Assembly (NCBI GenBank): GCA_046341775.1
Contig: JBKDQQ010000070.1
Location: forward strand, 1 to 52,042
Length of the DNA stretch: 52,042 bases
DNA from: SXXH01 sp041165735
GTDB lineage: Bacteria; Planctomycetota; UBA1135; GCA-002686595
Direction of reading: 5' to 3'
How positions within the stretch are numbered: position 1 is the first letter of the stretch; every line of letters begins with the position of its first letter. Under the pieces are notes generated by a model. It saw only the letters and a program-made list of their open reading frames with translations, searched no databases and was not told the origin of the DNA. The translations under genes and the position numbers were made by a program. This document shows, in pieces, positions 7,695-16,037 of this stretch.

Positions 7695-9614
7695 ATGAAG
7701 ACATTCCTAGCCAGCTTGCTCGGCTGCATCCTCGCCCTGTGCGGGTTGGCCCGCGCGCAGCAAGACGACACGCACGCCTCCGCCACGGTCTACGCCGTGA
7801 TGGAGGGTTCCGACGTGAAGCTCGCTGTCCTGGTCGAGATCGACGAGGGCTGGCACCTCTACCACGGGCCGACGGAGGCCGACATCGGCGAGAAGGGCGC
7901 GGTCGGCCAACCCACGACCGTCGAGATGTCGGGCGCGGGCTTCGATTGGGGCGATTGGCGCTGGAGCGAGCCGGAGACGAAGACGCAGGACTTCGGCGAC
8001 GGTCCGGTCAAGGTCTACGAGCATGTCGAGCAGTTGCGCCTGTGGCTGCGCGGCGTCGCCCAGCCCGGCGCGAAGCTCGAGGACATCCGCGTGCAGGTCA
8101 AGGGACTGACCTGCGAGAACGGCGACGGCGGCGTGTGCACGCCCTACGACGAGACCAAGTCGATCGAGGGCGCGGGCGTCGAGGCCCTGTGGAAGCAGTT
8201 CCCGGCCGATCTGACCGCCACGAAGGCGCCGCCCAAGCCGGTGGCGAACGCCGCGGGCGCCGGCGACGGCGCGGCGGCGACGACGGCCACCGACTACGGA
8301 TCGGGCGATACCGAGGGCCAGGCGTTGTGGGCCTTCCTCCTGTCGGCGGTGCTGTGGGGCTTGTTCACGCTGTTGATGCCCTGCACCTACCCGATGATCC
8401 CGATCACGATCAGCTTCTTCACGAAGCAGGCGGCGAGCGGCAAGGGCTCGACGCTGCCGCTCTCCCTGATGTACGGCGCGGGCATCGTGCTGATCTTCGT
8501 GCTCATCGGCGTGGTGGTCGGGCCCGTCATCATCGCCTTCGCCACGCATCCGGTGACGAACCTCGTCATTGGCGCGCTGTTCCTCGTCTTCGCGCTGACC
8601 TTGTTCGGCGTGATGAACCTCAACCCGCCGGCGTGGATGATGAACGCCGCGGGCGCCGCCTCCAGCCGCGGCGGATACCTCGGCGTGTTCTTCATGGGCG
8701 CGACCTTGGTGGTGACCTCGTTCACGTGCACGGCGCCCTTCGTGGGCACCCTGCTGTCGACGGGCGCCTCGCAAGGCGGCGTGGGCCGCATCGCGCTCGG
8801 CATGGGCGTGTTCGGCATGACCATCGCGCTGCCCTTCATGGGCCTCTCGATGGTGCCCGAGAAGGTCAAGGCGCTGCCGAAGGGCGGCGAGTGGATGAAG
8901 ACGCTCAAGGTCTTCCTGGGCTTCGTCGAGGTCGCCGCCGCGCTGAAGTTCCTCTCGAACGCCGACCTCGTGTGGGGCTGGGGTTGGCTGTCGCGCGAGC
9001 TGTTCCTGTTCCTGTGGGCAGCCATCTTCCTCGTCGCCATGGCGTACCTGTTCGGCTGGGTGCGCATGAAGGACGAGTACGGCTCCGAGGACGAGGCGAC
9101 CGTGTCGCCCAAGCGCATGGTCGGCGGCTTCGCGACGGGGCTCTTCGCCATGTATTGCCTGTACGGCGGGCTCGGCCACTCGGTGGATCCCGTCATGACG
9201 GCGATCATCCCCAACTACTCGAGCAAGCTCGGCGGCGAGGCCAAGGCCGAGCAGGTCGGGCATGTCATCATCAAGGACGACTTCGAGGCCGCAGTCGCGC
9301 GCGCCAAGCAGGAAGGCAAGCTGGTGCTGGTGAACTTCACCGGCTTCACATGAGTGAACTGCCGCGTGATGGAAGAGAAACTCTTCCCGCGCCCGGCGGT
9401 CGCCGGGATCCTCAAGCAAGGCTGGATCGAGGCCAGGTTGCACACCGACGGCGGACCCGCGGTCGACGAGAACAAGCGCCTGCAGACCGAGTTGACGCGC
9501 TCGGTGGCGCTGCCCTTCTTCCTCGCCTACGACCCGGTGGAGCGCAAGGTGCTGCGCAAGACGGCGGGCCTGCGCCCGGAAGACAAGTTCACGGCGTTCT
9601 TGAAGGGCGAGTGA
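7695..9614 (+). CDS. dsbD: DsbD-type thiol:disulfide interchange protein, probable selenoprotein (Sec553)
   Basis: One frame of 639 codons interrupted by a single TGA at 9351-9353. Residues 1-21 are a signal peptide. Residues about 25-170 are the periplasmic nDsbD domain with 'EGWHLYHGPTEADIG' and the pair Cys140/Cys148. Residues about 205-500 hold eight or so membrane segments with the DsbD redox cysteines in MPCTYPMIPI (Cys230) and SFTCTAPFVG (Cys345). Residues about 515-639 are a thioredoxin domain whose active site reads FTGFT-[TGA]-VNCRVMEEKLF. Homologues have Cys-x-x-Cys exactly here, so TGA stands for the first active-site Cys, i.e. U-V-N-C. The frame continues with good coding sequence to a TGA at 9612. 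DsbD passes electrons from cytoplasmic thioredoxin to periplasmic disulfides. Sec is inferred; an authentic nonsense mutation or sequencing error is the alternative. No selA/B/C/D gene is in the window. Confidence 0.85.
9351..9353 (+). other. In-frame UGA, probable selenocysteine codon
   Basis: This TGA replaces the first Cys of the conserved CxxC active site of the DsbD thioredoxin domain; the second Cys (Cys556) is retained. Other genes here (flgI, flgL, rpiA) use TGA as a normal stop, so genome-wide reassignment is excluded. The reading frame and family similarity resume in the next codon, with 86 further codons. Confidence 0.75.
9363..9391 (+). promoter_or_regulatory. SECIS-like stem-loop downstream of the UGA
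   Basis: A hairpin begins 10 nt after the UGA: CGCG (9363-9366) pairs with CGCG (9388-9391), a 4-nt bulge TGAT (9367-9370) containing U follows on the 5' side, then GGAAGAG (9371-9377) pairs perfectly with CTCTTCC (9381-9387) around AAA. If the top G-C pair opens, the loop starts with G and lies about 23 nt from the UGA. Bacterial SECIS elements are hairpins in the coding region with a bulged U, a G at the start of the apical loop and a UGA-to-loop distance of roughly 16-37 nt. A second perfect hairpin with a GGTC loop (9392-9407) follows. The structure was drawn by eye, not computed. Confidence 0.55.
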
Positions 9615-9692
9615 CGGCGGGGCCGCGCGGCGAGCGGGATCGACGACTAGGCATGGCGCGGTCCGTTCGAGGCCTGGCCAGCCGGTCGCGCC

Positions 9693-11894
9693 TCAGAAGC
9701 CGAGCAAGCGGCCGCCCTGGTACACGACGAAGCTCGCCAGCCAGGCCAGCGCGGTCATGTAGGCGAACAGGAAGGTGGGCCACTTCCACGAGCGGGTCTC
9801 GCGCTTCACGGCGGCCAGCGTGCTCATGCATTGGCACGCGAGCGCGAAGAACACCATCAGCGACAAGCCCACGAGCGGCGTGTACACGGGTCGTCCGTCG
9901 GCGTGCGCCTCGGCCTTGATGGCTTCGCGCAGGGTGCCGGATTCCTCGTCGGCTTCGCCGCCGACGCCGTAGACGACGCCCATCGTCGACACGAACACCT
10001 CGCGAGCCGCGAACGCGCCGACGAGGCCCACGCCGATCTTCCAGTCGAAGCCCAGCGGTTCGATCAAGGGTTCGATGGAGTGTCCGAAGCTCCCACCCCA
10101 GCTCGAGGCCAGCGATTCGGACGCCAGGCGCGCGTCGGCCGACTCCACCGCGGACGACTGCTCCGCCTCCGGCAACGAAGCGGCCGCCACCACGGCTTGC
10201 GCGTGGCGCGCCTCGGCGGCTTCGTCCTTCGGGAAGCTCAGGAGGAACCACAACGCGACCGTGCAGGCGAGGATCACGCCTCCGGCCTCGCGCAGGAAGG
10301 ACCATGCGCGTTGGCGCATCATGCCCAGCACGCTCGGCCAGTGCGGCGCGCGGTAGGCGGGCAACTCGAGGATCAGCGGCGCGCCCTGGCCGCGGAACAG
10401 CGTGCGCGACAGCACCGCCGCGGCGACCAGCGCGACCAGCGTGCTGAACACGTACATGGCCGCCATCAGCAGGCCTTGCACGGGGATGAAGCCCGCCACG
10501 ACCGCGGGCGGCCACAACGCGCCGATGAGCAAGGTGTAGACGGGCAGGCGCGCGCTGCAGGTCATCAGCGGCACGACGAGCATCGTCAGCAACCGGTCGC
10601 GGCGGCGCTCCATCGTGCGCGTGGCGAGGATCGCGGGCACGGCGCAGGCGTACCCCGACAGCATGGGCACGAACGCGCGGCCGGAGAGGCCCATCGTGCG
10701 CATCACGCGGTCCATGAGCGCCGCCACGCGCGCCATGTAGCCGGTGTCCTCCATCAGCCCGATGAAGAAGAACAACAGGAGGATCTGCGGCAGGAACACG
10801 ACCACGCTGCCGACGCCGGCGACGAGGCCGTCGACCACGAAGTCCGCGAACAAGCCCGCGGGCAGCGCGGCGCGGGCGGCGTCGCCGACGAAGCCCATCG
10901 CGGATTCGACGAGCCCGATCAGCGGATCGCTCCAGGCGAACAGGGCCTGGAACACGACGATCATCACGCCGAGGAACAGCGCGAAGCCGAGCAGCGGGTG
11001 CAGCAGCACCGCGTCGATCCTTTCGCTGGCGGTGCGCGTGCGCGAAGCCTGCACGACGAAGCGCGGCATGCGCTCGTCGATCCACGCGTAGCGCGCGGCG
11101 ATCAGCGCGTCGTCGATCGACCGGCCCGCCGCCGCGGCGGCGCGCCGAGTGGCGAGGGCGCGCGCCCGCAAGTCCTCCGGGACGCCGTCCCATTCGGCGC
11201 GCTCCTCGACCGAGAGCAGGGCCCATTCCGCGAAGGCGCGCGCGCGCGAGTTGGAGCCGAGCGACCACGAGGCGGGCACGCCCCGCGCGACTTCCGCCAG
11301 GTCCTGCTCGAGTTCGGGCGTCAAGGAACGGCGCGGCGGACGCGTGGCGATCGCCTGGGTGGACAACGCCTTGGAAACCTGCTCGAGCAGTGGCGCGAAG
11401 TCGCGGTCGTGCAGGGCGGACACCAGCACCACCGGCGCGCCGAGCTCGCGCCGCAGCGCGTCGATATCGATCGTCTCGCCGCGCTTGGCGAGCTCGTCGG
11501 CCATGTTCAGCGCGACCACGACCGGCGTGTCGAGCTCGAGGACCTGCGACGCGAAGTACAGGTTGCGCGACAACTGCGTGGCGTCGAGCACGAGCACGAT
11601 CGCGTCGGGTCGAGGCTCGCCGGCGACGCCCGCCACGCCTTGCAAGGCGAGCTCCTCCTCGCGGCTCCTCGCGGCGAGCGAATAGGCGCCCGGCACATCG
11701 AGCAGTTGCGCCGCGACGCCACCGGGCAGCATGACCTCGCCCGCGACGCGTTCGACGGTCACGCCCGCGTAGTTGCCGACCTTCTGGCGCAGGCCGGTCA
11801 AGCGGTTGAAGAGCGTCGTCTTGCCGGTGTTCGGATTCCCGGCCAAGGCCACCAACGGCCGACGGTCGCTCGCGGCTGCCTCGACGCGCGCCAT
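9693..11894 (-). CDS. feoB: FeoB ferrous iron transporter
   Basis: A 733-residue FeoB. The N-terminal GTPase domain has G1 GNPNTGKT (19-26), G2 GVTVE (44-48), G3 DVPG (66-69) and G4 NMAD (130-133). A helical insertion domain follows, then the membrane part with two gate repeats ('VVFLPQILLLFFFIGLMEDTGYMARVA' and 'GMMRQRAWSFLREAGG') and the 'FVPMLSGYACAVPAILATRTM' segment typical of FeoB. Length is slightly below E. coli FeoB (773). It starts within the feoA stop codon (TGATG), so the two are translationally coupled. Fe2+ uptake across the inner membrane, GTP-dependent. No FeoC is visible. It converges with the DsbD gene. Confidence 0.97.
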   Translation of the reverse strand: MARVEAAASDRRPLVALAGNPNTGKTTLFNRLTGLRQKVGNYAGVTVERVAGEVMLPGGVAAQLLDVPGAYSLAARSREEELALQGVAGVAGEPRPDAIVLVLDATQLSRNLYFASQVLELDTPVVVALNMADELAKRGETIDIDALRRELGAPVVLVSALHDRDFAPLLEQVSKALSTQAIATRPPRRSLTPELEQDLAEVARGVPASWSLGSNSRARAFAEWALLSVEERAEWDGVPEDLRARALATRRAAAAAGRSIDDALIAARYAWIDERMPRFVVQASRTRTASERIDAVLLHPLLGFALFLGVMIVVFQALFAWSDPLIGLVESAMGFVGDAARAALPAGLFADFVVDGLVAGVGSVVVFLPQILLLFFFIGLMEDTGYMARVAALMDRVMRTMGLSGRAFVPMLSGYACAVPAILATRTMERRRDRLLTMLVVPLMTCSARLPVYTLLIGALWPPAVVAGFIPVQGLLMAAMYVFSTLVALVAAAVLSRTLFRGQGAPLILELPAYRAPHWPSVLGMMRQRAWSFLREAGGVILACTVALWFLLSFPKDEAAEARHAQAVVAAASLPEAEQSSAVESADARLASESLASSWGGSFGHSIEPLIEPLGFDWKIGVGLVGAFAAREVFVSTMGVVYGVGGEADEESGTLREAIKAEAHADGRPVYTPLVGLSLMVFFALACQCMSTLAAVKRETRSWKWPTFLFAYMTALAWLASFVVYQGGRLLGF

Positions 11895-12121
11895 CAGAGC
11901 GGCCCGACCTGCAACGCCGCGGCTTCGTCGATGCGTAGGTTGACGTGGCTGCCGCGCACTTCGAGCTCGAGCAGCCCGCCCAGCGGCAGGCGACGCACGA
12001 GGCGCACGGGCGTGCCGGGGAGGAACCCCATCTCCATCAAGCGCCGCCGGAACGAGCGTTCGCCGCCGATGGATTCGATGCGGGCCGCCTGTCCGGGGGC
12101 CAAGGTCGCGAGCTGTGCCAT
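11894..12121 (-). CDS. feoA: FeoA, SH3-like Feo system protein
   Basis: A 75-residue protein starting MAQLATLAPGQAARIESIGG, with the FeoA pattern 'RRRLMEMGFLPGTPVRLVRRLPLGGLLELEVRGSHVNLRIDEA'. It is an SH3-like cytoplasmic partner of FeoB. The start at 12121 fits the family N-terminus; an in-frame ATG at 12142 would run through the palindromic operator and is less likely. There is almost no room for a Shine-Dalgarno between the palindrome (ends at 12127) and the ATG, so translation may be leaderless or weakly initiated. Its TGA overlaps the feoB ATG by one base. Confidence 0.93.
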   Translation of the reverse strand: MAQLATLAPGQAARIESIGGERSFRRRLMEMGFLPGTPVRLVRRLPLGGLLELEVRGSHVNLRIDEAAALQVGPL

Positions 12122-12126
12122 GATTT

Positions 12127-12141
12127 TGAGACCTAGTCTCA
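12127..12141. promoter_or_regulatory. Palindromic operator before feoAB, Fur-box-like
   Basis: TGAGAC-CTA-GTCTCA is a perfect 6-3-6 inverted repeat and equals a 7-1-7 layout with one mismatch (TGAGACC-T-AGTCTCA). The 7-1-7 layout with TGA...TCA ends is that of Fur boxes. It lies 5 nt from the feoA ATG in the only AT-rich patch of this intergenic region. It is the expected place for iron-dependent repression. Which regulator binds (Fur or a DtxR/MntR type) cannot be told. Confidence 0.55.
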
Positions 12142-12299
12142 TTTTATGCCGGGACGCCCCCGGGCGCCAACGCGAGCGTCCGGCCGCCGCGAACCCTTGC
12201 CCAATCCATGCAAGCGCCAGCATCCGTGAAGGCTCGAACGCCTACTTGAGCCCGAGCGCGGCTGTGAGGCGGATGGCGGACCGTTATGCTCCGCGCCTC

Positions 12300-12980
12300 A
12301 TGGACGCGAAGGAGATCGCTGGACGGCGCGCCGCCGCCGAGGCTCGCCCTGGGATGCTGCTCGGCCTCGGAACGGGCTCGACGGTGCATTGGACCCTGCA
12401 AGCCTTGGGCGAGCGCGTGGCGCGCGGCGAGCGCGTGCGCGGCGTGCCGACTTCGCTCGACACCGAGCGCAAGGCGCGCCAATTGGGCATCGAAGTGCTG
12501 CGTCTCGACGAGGTGGCCGAGCTGGACCTCGCCATCGACGGAGCGGACGAGATCGATGCGCGCTTCCGCATGATCAAGGGCGGAGGCGGAGCCTTGCTGC
12601 GCGAGAAGGTCGTGGCGGCCCTGGCGCGTCGCGTCGTCATCGTCGTCGGCGCCAACAAGGTCGTCGAGCGCCTGGGCACCACCTTCGCGCTGCCCGTCGA
12701 GGTCGTGCCCTTCGCGTCGTCCCCCGTGGCGCGGCGCCTGGCGCAGCTGGGTTGCGAGCCCAAGGTGCGCCGCGCGCAGGACGGCGCCGAGTACCGCACC
12801 GACAACGGCAACGCGATCCTCGACTGCGCCTTCGCGCACGGCATCGCCGATCCGGAGAAGCTCGAGCGCGACATCGACGCCATCCCCGGCGTGGTGGAGA
12901 GCGGCTTGTTCCTCGGCCTCGCGCACGCGCGCGTCGTCGGCCACGAAGACGGACGGTGCGAGGTGCTGGAACGCGCCTGA
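12300..12980 (+). CDS. rpiA: Ribose-5-phosphate isomerase A
   Basis: A 226-residue RpiA (E. coli 219): converts ribose 5-phosphate to ribulose 5-phosphate in the pentose phosphate pathway, in the cytoplasm. Motifs: GLGTGST phosphate-binding loop, DGADEID carrying the catalytic aspartates, KGGGGALLREK with the catalytic Glu/Lys region, and GANK. The ATG at 12300 gives the usual short N-terminus (MDAKEIAGRRAA). An in-frame ATG at 12273 with GAGG three bases upstream would add nine residues and cannot be excluded. It is divergent from feoAB and followed by a 14-nt tandem array and a hairpin terminator. Confidence 0.95.
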   Translation: MDAKEIAGRRAAAEARPGMLLGLGTGSTVHWTLQALGERVARGERVRGVPTSLDTERKARQLGIEVLRLDEVAELDLAIDGADEIDARFRMIKGGGGALLREKVVAALARRVVIVVGANKVVERLGTTFALPVEVVPFASSPVARRLAQLGCEPKVRRAQDGAEYRTDNGNAILDCAFAHGIADPEKLERDIDAIPGVVESGLFLGLAHARVVGHEDGRCEVLERA

Positions 12981-13031
12981 GTCGACGAGCCTGAGTCGAC
13001 TAGCCCGAGTCGATGCGCGCGAGTCGCGGCG
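12976..13031 (+). repeat. 14-nt tandem array starting at the rpiA stop codon
   Basis: Four imperfect 14-nt units: cctgagtcgacgag, cctgagtcgactag, cccgagtcgatgcg, cgcgagtcgcggcg. The TGA of the first unit (12978-12980) is the rpiA stop; the second unit repeats TGA in another frame and also carries TAG. All units share GAGTCG. Confidence 0.8.
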
Positions 13032-13048
13032 CGCGAGCCCCTCATGCA

Positions 13049-13083
13049 GGCGTCCCGCCCGACTGCGAGTCGGACGGGACGCC
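13049..13083. terminator. Strong hairpin between rpiA and the di-heme gene
   Basis: GGCGTCCCG pairs with CGGGACGCC (9 bp), an inner CCGACT pairs with AGTCGG around a GCG loop. It lies between the convergent rpiA and the gene ending at 13116. No U-run follows. It contains the GAGTCG core of the adjacent array. Confidence 0.65.
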
Positions 13084-13115
13084 GTGGGGGACGGAGCGCC
13101 GCGGCGCTCGTCGAG

Positions 13116-16037
13116 TCAGAGCGACTTGATGTAGGCGAGCAGCGCCTCGATGTCCGCGTCCACGTTGGTGCTGTTCAGGGTCGTCTGGACCTTGGAGGCG
13201 CCCTGCACGAACTGCTCGTGTCCGCGCACGTCGTGGAACTCGTTGAAGAACTTCTGCAGGCCCGGATACGGCGTCTGGCCCGGGAAGGCCGGCGTGCCGT
13301 AGACGGGCGAAGTCATCTGCGACTGCGGATCGAGGATCGAGCGCAGGGTGAACGACGAGTGGTCGTGGAAGTACGGGGCCGTGGCGAACACGCCGAGCTT
13401 GGTCGGGATCGAGAACAGGCCCGGGCTGCGCGAGAAGATGCGCGTGGAGGTGCCCGCGTCGCAGTTGCCGTCGAGCGCGGGGTCGCACGGGCAGTCGTAG
13501 CTGTTCGGGTCGTCGCGGCGGAAGTCGTCGTGGCCGTCGACGTTCATCGGCGTGTACGACTCGAGGTCGCTGTAGCCGTCCGCGTTGCGGTCGAACTCGG
13601 GCACGCCGTCGCCGTCGTCGTCGACGTTGAGGCCCGAGTTGATGTTGCGGATGTTGAGGGCCACGATGTTCTCGCGCAGCGAGAAGCAGTTCGGGTCCAC
13701 CGCCGGGCCGAGGTTGTCGCCCGTCGTCAGCAGCGGGTTGAGGAAGTCCTGCGTGAAGAAGCGCGGGCCCGCGAAGGAGCCGTTGACGACTTCGCGCGGG
13801 TGGCACACGGCGCAACCGGCGCTGCGGTTCGTCGGGTTGAAGCCCGTGTCGTTCGTGCCGAAGAACAGGTCCTTGCCGACCAGCGCCTGCGACGTGAGGC
13901 CGTGGGTCGTCGGGTCGCGGTGCGGGTTCAGCGGGATCGGCAGCGTCTCGTGGAAGTCGATCATCGCCTGCTGCTCGGCGGCGCTGAACACGCCCGTGCC
14001 GCCGTTCTCGCCGTGGAACATCGGGCCGGTCTCGCCGGCGTTCAGGCGCTGGCCCTTCCACAGGAGCAGGCCGGTGGCGCGGATGCCGCCGTACATCGGC
14101 ATCGTCGAACGCGGGCCGGCGGGGCGCTGCCAGACATTGCCGTCCTCGCCGCCCTCGAAGTGGCACGAGGCGCAGCTGTTGTTGAAGTGGTCGGCGATCT
14201 GCGCGCGCGAGGCGTCCTCGAACATCTCCTGGCCGAGGCGCTGGGAAGCGGTCATCTTGTCGACGCCGGTGACGAGCGCGAGTTGGCCGGCGGCCTTGGA
14301 GATCTGGCCGGTCTTCCAGTTCACCCGCAGCGTCGACAGCGTGCGCGTGCCTTCGTTGTGGATGTGGACCAGGGCGTCGTCGTTGACCGTCTTGGTGTCG
14401 TCGACCACGACCATGCCGAGCGGGATGTCGCCCATCGCCGTGGTCGTGTCGAGGGGTTGGCGCTCCTGGTGGCGGAAGCGCGGCGGGTAGGCCGTCATGT
14501 ACTCGAAGTTGCTGCCGGCGACCTTGTAGAGGAACAGGTCCTCGGAGGCGCGGTTCAACAGCAGCACGCGGCTGCCCGCGTTGTTGTACGACACCAGGCC
14601 GGGCTGTCCGGCGTGGTGGCCGAGCTTGTTCGTGGCGTTGTGCTGGCTGCGCACGAAGATGCGCAAGCCGTTCGACAGGAAGTTCTGCCCGCCGCGCGTC
14701 ACCACCGCCTGCGCGACGAACACGCGTCCGTCGTACGCCGCCGCGGAGGGGATGGCGAAGGTGGCCGTGTCGCCGACGACGGGCACGGTCACGCGGCCTT
14801 CCACGTAGAAGGTGCCCTGCGACAGGATCGGCGAGGTCTGGTTGATCTCGCGACGACCGAGCAACAGCACGGCGCTGTCGCCCGGACGCAGGCCGTCGAT
14901 CTTCAACGTCGCGGTCGAACCCAAGGTGGGGATGCCGGACCCGCCCAGCGACACGACGTCGCCCAGGGGCATGGTGGCCGACGAACCGAACGGCACGTAT
15001 TCGGCCGGCGTGCGCGTGTCGGCGATCTGGTGGTGCAGGCGGCGCGAGAAGTCGCCGGCGACGCCGTAGCTGTTCGCGACGAGGTCGACCATGGTCAACG
15101 CCGGGTAGACGCGGTTGGCGTGGTCGCCCGTGATCGCGCCGGCGAAGTCGAAGTTCACGTCGTGGTTGATGTTGTGCAGCACGTGCGGCACGAGGGCGCG
15201 CGTGCCGTCGGGGGAGATGGCCACGTCCTCGAGGAAGCGCGGCTCGCCCTGGCTCTGGATCGTGCGCACCGGCGTCGGGTTGAACACCGGGTCGAAGTGG
15301 TAGTCGTCGGTGTCGATCTTGGCGGCGACCGAGGCGCCCGTGGGCACGCCTTGCGCGTTCAGTTGCACCGACACCACCGACACGAACGGCGACTTGTGGT
15401 GCGTGACGACGAGCTTCGTGCTGTCCGACCAGATCGAGAAGCCGCGCGGGTTGCCGAGGTCGGCCATGCCGTCGCGGTTGGCGTCGACGTCGGCCATCGT
15501 CATGCCCGCGGGGATCGACGACAGGTCGGAGGGGAAGTCGAGCGCCGCGACCTGCACCAAGGTGGCCGCGTCGAAGAAGCGCAGCGTCGCCGAGCGCATG
15601 CCGCCGACCACGAAGTACTTGCCGTTCGGCGCCGTGGCGACGCCGTAGGGCTCGACGCCGACGCCCGACAGGGTCGTCTGCAACGCGAGCGTCGCGGTGT
15701 TGATCACGCTCACGGTGCCCGGGATGGAGCCGGCCGGGAAGCCCGTGATCTCGTTGGCTTCGCGCGGGATGTTGCCGCGCTTGTTCGTCACGAAGGCGCG
15801 CGAGCCGTCGGCCGAGAAGGCGATGGTGCGCGGATCGACGCCGACCGGGATCTCCGCCACGACGGTGCGCGTGGTCAGGTTGACCACCGACACCGTGTCG
15901 TTGTCGCGGTTGCAGACCCACAGCCGGGTCGGGTTGTTCGGCTGGACACCGAGCGAGTTGACCTTGACGTGCTGCGCGAACGCGGCGGGGGCCAGGCAGA
16001 GGGCGGCGAAGGCTGAGGCGAGGAAGGTCGGCTTCAT
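13116..16037 (-). CDS. Secreted YVTN beta-propeller / di-heme cytochrome protein
   Basis: A 973-residue secreted protein; signal peptide MKPTFLASAFAALCLAPAAFAQ. Residues about 30-330 are a YVTN-type beta-propeller ('RLWVCNRDNDTVSVVNLTTRTVVAEIPVGVDP', then repeated 'GVATAPNGKYFVVGG', 'DVAISPDGTRALVPHVL'). A beta-sandwich-like middle follows. The C-terminal third has two c-type heme sites, CASCH (622-626) and CAVCH (742-746), in a layout like di-heme cytochrome c peroxidase/MauG-type proteins ('APYFHDHSSFTLRSIL' near the end is typical). EF-hand-like Asp/Asn loops (DANRDGMAD, DDDGDGVPEFDRNADG) suggest Ca binding. It probably acts in the periplasm or outside. Such propeller-cytochrome proteins are common in Planctomycetota; the substrate is unknown. 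Confidence 0.85.
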   Translation of the reverse strand: MKPTFLASAFAALCLAPAAFAQHVKVNSLGVQPNNPTRLWVCNRDNDTVSVVNLTTRTVVAEIPVGVDPRTIAFSADGSRAFVTNKRGNIPREANEITGFPAGSIPGTVSVINTATLALQTTLSGVGVEPYGVATAPNGKYFVVGGMRSATLRFFDAATLVQVAALDFPSDLSSIPAGMTMADVDANRDGMADLGNPRGFSIWSDSTKLVVTHHKSPFVSVVSVQLNAQGVPTGASVAAKIDTDDYHFDPVFNPTPVRTIQSQGEPRFLEDVAISPDGTRALVPHVLHNINHDVNFDFAGAITGDHANRVYPALTMVDLVANSYGVAGDFSRRLHHQIADTRTPAEYVPFGSSATMPLGDVVSLGGSGIPTLGSTATLKIDGLRPGDSAVLLLGRREINQTSPILSQGTFYVEGRVTVPVVGDTATFAIPSAAAYDGRVFVAQAVVTRGGQNFLSNGLRIFVRSQHNATNKLGHHAGQPGLVSYNNAGSRVLLLNRASEDLFLYKVAGSNFEYMTAYPPRFRHQERQPLDTTTAMGDIPLGMVVVDDTKTVNDDALVHIHNEGTRTLSTLRVNWKTGQISKAAGQLALVTGVDKMTASQRLGQEMFEDASRAQIADHFNNSCASCHFEGGEDGNVWQRPAGPRSTMPMYGGIRATGLLLWKGQRLNAGETGPMFHGENGGTGVFSAAEQQAMIDFHETLPIPLNPHRDPTTHGLTSQALVGKDLFFGTNDTGFNPTNRSAGCAVCHPREVVNGSFAGPRFFTQDFLNPLLTTGDNLGPAVDPNCFSLRENIVALNIRNINSGLNVDDDGDGVPEFDRNADGYSDLESYTPMNVDGHDDFRRDDPNSYDCPCDPALDGNCDAGTSTRIFSRSPGLFSIPTKLGVFATAPYFHDHSSFTLRSILDPQSQMTSPVYGTPAFPGQTPYPGLQKFFNEFHDVRGHEQFVQGASKVQTTLNSTNVDADIEALLAYIKSL

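Noticed and set aside
9392..9407. CCCGGC-GGTC-GCCGGG as the SECIS element
   Set aside because: It has an attractive GGTC loop, but the loop lies about 44 nt from the UGA, beyond the usual range; the hairpin at 9363-9391 fits better.
9351..9614. dsbD as a pseudogene split by a nonsense codon
   Set aside because: Not excluded but less likely: the stop hits exactly the active-site Cys, the frame continues with conserved sequence, all other redox cysteines are intact, and a hairpin follows at SECIS distance.
13044..16016. A 990-codon open frame on the plus strand across the di-heme gene
   Set aside because: It is antisense to a clearly conserved secreted heme protein and has Val/Arg-rich non-protein-like composition.
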